From Drechslerella dactyloides (taxonomy: Eukaryota > Ascomycota > Orbiliomycetes > Orbiliales > Orbiliaceae): a DNA stretch of 64,000 bases. The position numbers and the translations under genes were made by a program. Of the stretch, positions 25,201 to 34,600 are shown one piece after another; position 1 is the stretch's first letter, and each line of letters opens with the position of its first letter. Where the stretch lies: positions 2,418,001 to 2,482,000 of the forward strand of contig JAGTWJ010000003.1 of the NCBI GenBank assembly GCA_020064725.1, in the 5' to 3' direction. The notes below the pieces were generated by a model. The model saw only the letters and a list, made by a program, of their open reading frames with translations, had not been told where the DNA came from and did not search any database.

Positions 25201-25411
25201 GCTTTTCCTGCTTCCGGGCCTGGTTTTTGCTGACGGGCTGGTTGTTGCTGGCGTCGTTGGCGGACCTGTTGGACTGCAGGGAGGAGGCGGATTGGCCGCT
25301 GGGGGCCTCGCCGTTGAGCTTTTCGGTGAGGGTTGCGGGGGCGGGACTGGATTCTTTGGAGCCGCCGGCTCCGGGACGGAGCTTGTGCAGCGCTCTTCGG
25401 AGGGCCGACAT
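22262..25411 (-). CDS. erdS: Aspartyl-tRNA synthetase-DUF2156 fusion (ergosteryl-aspartate synthase type)
   Basis: A single uninterrupted exon encodes 1049 aa. An OB-fold anticodon-binding domain (about residues 142-245) is followed by a class II AspRS core (about 275-590). The core has [10 protein letters not shown], motif 2 [20 protein letters not shown] and motif 3 [16 protein letters not shown]. A DUF2156 domain (about 625-940) follows; it belongs to the GNAT-like fold of tRNA-dependent aminoacyl transferases such as MprF. The published fungal enzyme with this architecture, ErdS, charges tRNA-Asp and transfers Asp to the 3-hydroxyl of ergosterol. I infer the same reaction here. A polar N-terminal extension precedes the OB fold, and a 100-residue tail of Ser-Pro-Lys repeats ends the protein. 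The ATG at 25411 was chosen because the frame further upstream opens only with GTG. The partner hydrolase ErdH is not in this window. Confidence 0.93.
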   Translation of the reverse strand: [1049 protein letters not shown]

Positions 25412-28400
25412 GGCTGCAGGCCGGGGAGGAAGATAAGGTTTGTTTGCCTTTTTGCGTGGCGGTGACGTCTGCGTTGAGGAGTGTTTTTGCGTCCGTTGCA
25501 CCGTATTGTTCGTGGCGGTGATAGTGATGATGATGACGGTGATGGATGAGGAGTTTGGATCGAGAGAAGGAGGAGGGGGGCGAGGAGGTGGAGATTATAT
25601 TGAAGCTGGAGATCGGGGAGTGTTTCCTGCTGGAGGCTGTTAGGATGCGGTGTTTATCAGGCTATCGCATGCGTGCGTGCAAGCAAGGCGCAAAATGCGA
25701 ATGAATGCGAGGAAAGGGCCGAAGCGGCGGGTGCAGGAGATGACGTCAAGCGGGCGACTGCGAATGAAACGGATGACGGGGGGGGCCACTCACAGCACAG
25801 CGTTAGTGGACGGTTACGGGGTGGTTACGTCTGGGCTTGCTCGGCTCTGGCAGGAGCTATTTCGGGGAGCTGTGTGATATGATGATGATGCTGGTTATTG
25901 TGATTGTGATCGTGGTGAGTCCGATCGATCGTGATGACTTTAATTGATTGTTAGGCTGTGTGTGATTGTGATGAGGCTGGGGGACGGCCGTGAGAGATGT
26001 CTGCTGACTGATGAGATGTGGACGCAGGCACGGATTATATACGCTCGATGCAGCAGAGGGAGACGAAGGGATGGTGATTAATAAGGTTTGCGGGCAGGCG
26101 GTTCGGTGACAGATCCGGACGACGGAGGGAAGCCGCTCTTATATCCTCTCTCGCCCACACACACCGCTACGATAGACGCTCGCCGGGCCGGCAGCTGTTG
26201 TCACTTGTACTTGTACTCGTACCTCTTTACTCACTTACTCACTTGCTAAGCATCGTCCGTTCGGGGGGATAGAGTAGTAGTGGAGGTAGACTGGCCGGCC
26301 CATCTGGCTAGCTCTGGCTATCTCGCACGGAACTCCGATTGCTGGATGAGGAGAGTGCATGCATGCAGCTGCGTCCGCTTCACGACTCCTCCACCCGGGG
26401 ACGCCCTGTTCGCATACGAACGAAAAAACCTCGATGATTACAGACACGCTTACGGCATGCAGCTAGTTGCAATACACATACAATACATCACCGCTGGCCG
26501 TCGTACGGGGGGTACCATTACACACACACGTTCCCACAGTGGTGGGTGTGGATGGGTGGGTGGGTGTATTACTACGCACAAGCTATCATGATCACGGTCT
26601 GGACGTCGTCCCATTCGCCGGCTCAGGACAGGCGATGGGCATGACGACTTCTGGAACGAGTCAAGCTTTACTTTACTTTCTTTTCCCCCGATTCCGAGAG
26701 ATTCGAAGCTTGCCCTCAGTCGTAGAAGAATGAAAAAAAGTATCCATCTGCCGGCCGGGAACTTTGCCTCTCGCCCACCGTCTGCCACCAAAAGCAGAAC
26801 AGCCCGCTAACTTAACAGCATGTATAAGAAAAAGCCGCCCCCCAATTGCAAGCACCCAAGCAATGGACAAGAACCACCGATTCTCTTCTGCTCGGCTGTA
26901 GGCTCACGGACGCGGACGCCGCGGACAACAGACACGGACAACGGACACAGACACGGTTGCAACAAACTAATACAGGGCCCCGTGCTGCCTGGGTCGAGTC
27001 GAGTCGAGTTCTCGGACGGTGAGTGCGTGATCGAATCGACCATGAATGAGAAATCCACGCTGCGATATTACGTCATGCGAGGAAGGGAAAGGAAAAAAAA
27101 AAACCTTACCTTGTATTAAGTAATAAGTTAACTGGCACCGGGGTCACATTGCATTATTGGTTTTTGTCCCCTCCCCTCCCCGCAGGAATGAATCTAATTC
27201 TAATGCCTGCCGATATAATAATAATGCTGCTCGCAAAAGCCCGAGCGGATGGCGTGCACCTGCCGAGTGGGATGGGCCATATGCAATGGAACGAATAAAA
27301 ACCCGTCTCCGCCTGAATTAGAAACCGTCGCTTGCACGACGACAGCATCAAGTGCATACTTGCATACAGCGTGAAGATCGGTGATTACTGACCGGCAACA
27401 GCGAAGCGCCAGCGCCGATAACTCCACGGCCGGCCGAGCTGGATGAACCCACCTTGTGCGTCCGTCTTACTCAGCAGAAAAAGGTTAATCGAGGAGTCTC
27501 CGAAAGAGGGTAGCCAGTCAGATCAGAGCCCGGATCCGAACTGAGCCGGCCGATAGCGTGCCTTCCGTGCTTGCGGTTTCCCCATTCGAGGCCGCCTGCA
27601 GATGACCAGGTGTTTGGTTATCGCCGTTTCGCATAAGCAGACTCGCGGGCTGATTAATGGCCGTTCCCCTCGGCCAGTCGAGCTCTGTCTCGACCGGATT
27701 TTGTATTCGAATTCGAATGCAATTGCAAAGCAGCAGCCAGCTGCTAGCAGCTTCCTGAGACCACGAGTGTTATGCGTGAAAGAAGCCGTGGCGGGTGGAG
27801 ATGGCGTGACACGGGCTGGCTGATGACCTTGCGAGCGAGTCGAGCTCGATCAAGTCCATGTTGAAACATCGAGCCCATCCGCCGAGTGAACACATGCCCA
27901 GTCTCCCAGCCCACGCGGGGCCTTGCAGCCCTACTGTCGACAACTGCAGCAAGGTCTGTCCGTCTGTCCGTCTCCGTCCGTATAAACTCGAGGTACATGT
28001 ACAGGTACAGGTACGTTGACATGACATGCGCTGCGTCTGCACGGAAGCCGGGGGACGACGTGCGAAGGATCCTTCCTTGCCCTTCTGCCGTGCATGCCCA
28101 TACATATAAAAACTTGGCGTCAATCGCGAAGCTGCAGCTGCAGCAAGCAAGTGCAAGCTCGGAGCTGATCACAAGCTTTCTTGCCAATGCGAACGGCCGG
28201 TTGTCGACCGGGTGCGCTGCTTGGTGTGCCTGCTGTCTAGCCTGCTTGTCCTGCTTGTCCTGCTTGTCTAGCGGCTCGTCGAGCTAGCGGTGCTAGCGTC
28301 GGATGCGGTGGAAGTCGACGGATCTCGGAAGCTGCTATCTGCCGCGAGTCGCCCACCCTCTTCGTACATGTATTCTCATTTTATACATCTTGAGTCACAG

Positions 28401-28659
28401 GGTGCGCGGGAATCTCGAGCGTGGGAGTGAATCGGACGTTTCTATCCAGGTCATCTGAGTTCCTCCACCCCGCATCGACCCATTTTTTCGACGGCGTCCG
28501 GGAAGAAGAGGATGTCTAGCTGTCTGTCGCTAAGCTAAGCTAAGGCTGAGATTAGTAATGACGAAGGATACTTGTATCGAGAACGTGGAGGGCCGGCAGA
28601 TTCGTGAGCTGACTGTGCGGTGACCTCAGCGGGTGGCCGTCTTTGGTACGCTGGCCGTC

Positions 28660-28679
28660 GAGCCTCTGCGCAGAGGCTC
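28660..28679. repeat. Perfect 20-bp palindrome
   Basis: The half-site GAGCCTCTGC is followed immediately by its exact reverse complement, with no spacer. It lies in the non-coding region between the ErdS-type gene and CCH1. It could form a cruciform or be a dimeric protein-binding site; no function is shown by the sequence. Confidence 0.9.
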
Positions 28680-28874
28680 CAGCTTCGGCGCCGGCAGTCC
28701 CTTTGCCTCCGATCGTCTGGATCGTGTGTGCTCTCGTCTGATATATCTATCTCTTGAATGAGGTACAGATATCTGGGCTGGCATCATCTGCCTTTCTACG
28801 TATATACAACTAGTATACGTGCACAGCGCGGAGTGCAGATTCACTTCCGCCGACGGCTTTGGCTTCGGCGGGCG

Positions 28875-28892
28875 TAACGTTAGCTAACGTTA
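28875..28892. repeat. Perfect 18-bp palindrome
   Basis: The half-site TAACGTTAG is followed by its exact reverse complement. An imperfect CCGCCGA / TCGGCGG inverted pair lies just before it, near 28848-28872. Confidence 0.9.
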
Positions 28893-30581
28893 GGGATAGA
28901 CGCAGATATGCATCACCATCCATGAAATTTGCCAGCTTCTACGGGATATACGAGGCGGAAGCCGGGATACATGCACGGCGGATGCAGACGGTTATGCTGT
29001 ACGGCCATGTGGTGGTGGTCGGTGGCATGCTAGCGCACTGACTTAGTCATATAATATGAGCGTACTTGGTATTCGTGCGCCAATGCGGTGGATTACGTCG
29101 ACTGCACTTCATCGCGTCCCTGGATCACCAGGACGTTTTTTTGAATACTCGTTTGCCCGTGCCACCCGCGTAGAAATGCCACGCCGTTCCAAGGAATCGA
29201 CTAGCCGGGGAACATAACAAGCTGCTCGTCACGCGTCGTCGTCGTACACACTCACAGTGACATTCAACTGGACCTGGGTCGGTGGCGAGAGTGGCAGAGG
29301 GCGCGTCGGTCGGCGTGGCTTAGCAGTAACTTCACTTGGCACCTTCCAGGCGTGGCAGGGGCATCAACATCAGATTGGATGGAGGTGGAGGCATTTCCGT
29401 CGAATGGGCTGGCCGTTGCGCAAGCTGGCTGTGCAGCCCTGGCGGAGATGGTCTGTCGCGAGGTTACATACGACAAGGCCCCCGGATTCATCAATTACAA
29501 GTATACCAGACGCATTCTATAGATCTATATTCCAGGATTCTATAGCACCAAGTATACCGTCGAGCAGATACGGCTGTCGTTCTGGGATGAGAAAAAAAGG
29601 GGTTACCTGTTCGCATCCTGGTGTCTTCTGTAACGGGAGCTGACGGCGGCGACAGGATCGATTTAACATAATCCAGGAGAAGTGTACCAAATGGCAACAT
29701 TTAATTCCAACCCGCATGCAAACAGCATCATCATCTACGACCACGTCGTCAAAGATGACGGTCAAGTAGTGATATAAGCGCAGTCGACGGTGTCAACAGC
29801 AGCCTGCGACTACCCGCGGCCGCCCCAATCACAACACTATAGTTAAGTACTTATGATGGCTTCGACGGGAGGGGATTTGGAGGGATCCAACTGATCCAAC
29901 AGCTGCTGCAGCCGGGCGGATATGGATCATCCTGCCTAAACCAGAGGCTGTGGTCGTCCGCGTTTCAAGTTTAACCAGAAACGCCAGTCGATCCAGGCAA
30001 GGCGTCCTGGGGCTTGCACGCGACGGTGGGAATGCGCAGGAGCGGAATGGTGTTCTTTCGTGTCGACGATGCAGATGATGTGGACGTCGAAGATCTGATT
30101 GCTTCTGGAAGAAAAGGGCCTCGATGCGGTGAATCACGCTCGATCGCTCCGGCGGGCCCCCTTGCGCATTTATATAATTTGACGAGGCATTCACGAATAA
30201 AGTTAAAATGCACCAGCCCGGGAAGGAATACCTCGCAGCTCGTATCACATTACCCATTTGCTAGTGTGCTGTACGTGTACCCGTGTGCACTCGTGTGATT
30301 GTGTGTAGTGGTTAGTTGTGGGAGTGTGGTGAAAAGGGGCCACGGCGCCTCGGACCACGATCCGGGCTTCGAGCACCAAAATAGCTCCAGACAACGGCCT
30401 GACCTCAACGTCAGGGTCTGCTCTGCTCTGCCCTCTTTGAAGCCAGGCTGACAATCGAACATTATTATCATCTCGGGCAGCTGCTAGCTGGGAGTCGGGC
30501 AGCCGAAACGGGCGAGCGAAGCAGGCCAAGCTGGCTGCATATTTCCCGCCAGCCACCAGTTGCAGGTGGCCGCATCATCGC

Positions 30582-30626
30582 CAGAAACAGCAGAAACAGC
30601 AGAAACAGCAGAAACAGCAGAAACAG
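30582..30626. repeat. Five tandem copies of a 9-bp unit
   Basis: CAGAAACAG is repeated five times without mismatch. Nine is a multiple of three, so the array keeps an open frame on both strands, but no gene is supported around it. Confidence 0.9.
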
Positions 30627-31239
30627 CACCCGGCCGATTGCAGATGCTCCAACTGCTCCCGCTGCTTCTCCCGCCTGTCCTGTCATCGTGGGCCCTTCGC
30701 GATCAAGCCTTTTCTTCTTCTTCTTATTCCATCTCTTGTCGCCTCTTGTCGAAACGTCACCGGCAGCTTGGCCGTCGCCGTGTGATTGACCCGTGGAAAC
30801 TGCACTTCTTCGCACTTCGCACAGCCTCGTGGAAACGGGGCCCCGTAGTCAAGCAGGTCGCTTTCAGTTAGCGGATTGTCGTCGTCAGTGCTTCTGCCCC
30901 CCTCCACCTCCCTTTTCATGCGCATCGCTCGCTCGCTCACCGCCTCCCAGGTACCTCCACCTCCACCACCACCACACGCATCACGTCCGCCTGTAATGCA
31001 CGTACCTCGCTGACGACAGGTACCTGAATCGCAAGTCACCAACAGACACCACCACCATTGTACATAGACAGATACACGTTGGAAGAAGAAGATCACGAAA
31101 TACACTGCGGACGACCCGTCGCGACTCCTTCCCGCCCCGCCGGCCTGCGTCTCCCAAGTGCTGTCATGATATCCCTCGGCCGCACGCTCCACCCGGATTC
31201 ACAATCCCCTCTCTAATCGCCCTCCCGGCCCCGAAGCTC

Positions 31240-31605
31240 ATGACAAGATGTCTGAGCGACCAAACGACCCGAATAACGAACCCAACCACCCCGACATACC
31301 CCTCCAGGACCTCTCCCAACAACAGCTGCAGAGCCAGCACTCCCTCAGATCTCGCCGGAGCCTCTTCCGCGGCCGCAACTCGATATCCCCCACCGGCGAT
31401 GCCGGCCGGTCGCACCGACGGAGCACCAGCTCGTCCAGAAGGAGAGGGGCCGAGGCAAGCGGCAGCAGCAATGGAGGCGGTGGTGGCGGCAACAGCAGCC
31501 GGGGACTGTCGCCGGGAAGCTTTGCCGACAATGACGAAGGTCCGACAATTGCAGAGGCCCGACCTGCATTCCGAAGATCCATGCAGCACCCGCTGCCCAT
31601 CATAA
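31240..31605 (+). other. Overlapping upstream ATG frame at the CCH1 start
   Basis: An ATG at 31240 opens a 121-codon frame in a different register that overlaps the CCH1 start. Its context is weaker (C at -3) than that of the CCH1 ATG (A at -3). If the transcript starts upstream, scanning ribosomes would meet it first. I do not think it encodes a conserved protein. Confidence 0.35.
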
Positions 31606-34600
31606 CCACCAGTCTCGCTGACGACGACAATGCGGGCCGCGACGGCGGCGCCGGCGGGCACACGACCATCTTTGACGCCGAGGGCGGCATGAACGTGGAT
31701 CTGGACACAATGCGCCGCGGCCTGGTCGAGGTTCTGCAGGGGGAAACGACGCAAGGGGGCTGGCTGCGCAGGAGATCGAATGCTGGCCAATCGATATCCG
31801 CGCCGCCACCGCCGCTGTCATCATCACAACCGGGTCACTCGCCGGTCGAGAGCACCCACCAGCGCACCGGCAGCGTCGGGCTGGGACTGGCGTCGCCGAC
31901 ATTCTCGGACGACTACTTTGGCGAATACTCGCTATCGTCACCCGCCGCGCGGATAGAGGAGGAGGAAGATGACACCGTCGGCCTCACGGACCCGGCCAAC
32001 CTGCAGCCGATGGGCATGTCGCCCACGCTCGGATCGACGACTCCCAGCACTCCTAGAGGGAGGAAGCGGTCCCAGTCGCAGACCGTGCGGTTCGACCCCA
32101 AAGCCTCGCCGTCGAGGTCGCCGGGTACGCGGCTCGGTGACGACCTGCGCGATGCCGAGGCAGGGTTGCGGCACGCGTCCCCTCGGAGAGGACCGTCGCC
32201 GGGACGGGGCCCGTCGATGAAAGGGCGCAAGATGTCGTTGGCGGTTCCCGCCTCGTCGCCTGTCCGTCGGGTGTCGATGGCCGTGCAGAACATCTCGCAG
32301 AGAGTCGTCAATCTGTCGAATGACCCCAACGCGGATCTGGGTCGCCGGCCGTCCGTAAAGTCGGTCAGGAGTGATACCAGCCCTGTGCCTTCGCCCGGTG
32401 AACGTCCGTCGAACGATTTCCCGTCCCCGGCGGCAAGCAGGGAGAAGATCCCCATCCCGTCGTCGGACGAGACGCCGCCGCCGGAGTTCCCGCGGAAGCT
32501 GTCCATCAACCCGCTGAAGGGGAGGAGTTTGAAAATATTTCCTGCCGACAGCAAGCTTCGGATATTTCTCTGCGATATCTTGACCCATCCGTAAGGCCGC
32601 CCCACAAACCTCCCCACATGCGTACCGAAAACTTTCTTTGAGCTGATTATTTGCCCGCTGTGCTACGTAGGTTCACGGAGCCTTTCATTCTCCTCACAAT
32701 TATCGTGCAGATCGTCCTGCTCACCGTCGACTCTGCGAAGAACATCTTCCTCTACCCGAACGACAACAAGTGGGGCAGCCCGTCGGACTATGCTCTCCTC
32801 GGGATTTTTATACTGTACACCCTCGAGCTGACGGCGCGCATCATCGTGTCTGGATTCATCGTCAATCCGGACGCCGTCTCGAATAATATCCACTTGACAT
32901 GGCGGGCGTACATCGAGTCCAAGCTTCGCTTCGTCTTCACGCCCAGCGAGCAGCAGGTCAAGCTGCCCACCGTCGAGCAGCTGTCGGCCGCCGCCCTGTT
33001 CCCGTCGATGGCCCACATACACTCCGGCCAGGCGTTTCTCCACACTCGCGACCAGCAGCGATTCCAACTTTCCCGACGCGCCTTCATGCGACATTCGTTC
33101 AACAGACTTGACTTTTTAGCGGTCGTTTCCTACTGGATTTACCTCGTTTTAGCGCTAGCGGGCTTAGAAGAAAAGTACCACTTGTATATGTTTAGAATGC
33201 TGAGCTGCCTCCGAATACTGCGGCTGCTCGGAATCACCAGCGGTACCGGAGTGAGTACTGCTTGGCTCGTACTAGGAATATTCTGTGCAGCTGCTGACGT
33301 GACGTGCCGCAGGTTATCCTTAGAAGTTTGAAGAAGGCGGCGCCTCTGCTTGTCAACGTAGCGTTTCTCATCTCGTTTTTCTGGTAAGGCGGATAGATCT
33401 GAGTATCTTGATATGTATTTTACTAACGCGGTATGCAGGCTGCTGTTTGCGATTATTGGAGTTCAGAGTTTCAAAAGTTCCCTCCGGCGCACTTGTGTTT
33501 GGATAGATCCCGCCGGCGTGCAGCCCAATTACACTCAGGAGTTCCAGTTCTGCGGTGGCTATCTCGACGCCCGCAATTTGTCCGAGATGCCCTACCTATA
33601 CCCAGACGGGAGGCCCGCGGAGATCAAGCCCAAGGGCTACATCTGTCCGATAAACTCGCTTTGCGTGGAGGGCCAGAACCCCTACGGCGGCACCGTCAGC
33701 TTTGATAATATACTGCAGTCGATGGAGCTGGTTTTTGTGATTATCAGCTCCAACACGTTCACCGACTTAATGTATTATACTGCGGATAGTGACTACTTGT
33801 GGTCCGCGCTTTGTAAGTTTTGCTTCTTTCCGATGGGTGTGGTTCTGGTGGTGCTGACGGGCGTTGGGTTAGTTTTCATCTTTGGCATGATCATTTTGAC
33901 GTTCTGGTTGGTCAACTTGGTATGTATCCGTTCGACTGTTTGGTGAATCGGCCGATGCTAACTTGGGTGTACAGTTGGTTGCGGTCATCACGTCGTCTTT
34001 CCAAGTTATCCGAGAAGAGAGCAAGCAGAGCGCATTCAGGAACAAAGAGGACGATGATGAAGAAAAGGAAGAAGGGTAAGGCAAATTATATTCTCCAAAG
34101 TTGAGGAACAGAATACTGAATTATAACGAAACAGTGTCGACCCGCCGCATATAGCACATGTGCGGACGCGAAACAACCAGGCGAAGAATATTTACAATAA
34201 GACAGAGTTCATCTGGATTGTTGTCATATTCATCGGCCTTGGCGTGGAAGCGGTGCGCAGCGCGGACATGAGCAACTATCGTCGCGATGTGATCAATGGC
34301 GTGCAGCTGACGGTCTCTCTGCTTCTGCTCGGTGAAATCATTCTACGGTTCGCCGTTGACTGGAGGGGATTTGTCAAGCTTCCGCGAAACTGGTTCGATC
34401 TTCTGCTCGTCATCATCACCTGCTCTATGGAACTACCGCCCGTCCGATCCCAGGAAACGGTGTATGCTTGGCTTACGCTTTTCCAGATTCTGCGGTTCTA
34501 CAGGATTGTCCTGTTCCTGCCGGTGACCCGCAATCTCTTGGTGAGTCTCTATTTCAAAGAACATTCTGGTTTATAATGCTAATGGATTTTTGGTGGCTAG

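Larger units (their letters stand above)
25412..31247. other. 5.8-kb divergent intergenic region, ErdS-type gene / CCH1
   Basis: No supportable gene occurs between these two divergent genes. The stretch holds both promoters and probably a long CCH1 leader: the last 350 bases are rich in C and T and in CACC runs. It also contains a 9-bp tandem repeat (30582-30626), a GCTTGTCCT-type repeat near 28240-28270, and two perfect palindromes at 28660-28679 and 28875-28892. Open frames are short and scattered over all six frames. Confidence 0.5.

Noticed and set aside
22838..25465. 875-codon open frame on the plus strand
   Set aside because: It lies exactly opposite the ErdS-type gene. It is a Val/Leu/Asp/Glu-rich mirror of the GC-biased codons of that gene and has no domain of its own.
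28875..28900. TTAGGG next to a palindrome, resembling a telomere repeat
   Set aside because: Only one copy is present, so it is not an interstitial telomeric array.
31164..32617. Several open frames of 150-234 codons opposite CCH1 exon 1
   Set aside because: They mirror the Ser/Arg/Gly-rich coding sequence of the Cch1 N-terminus and share no motif with known proteins.
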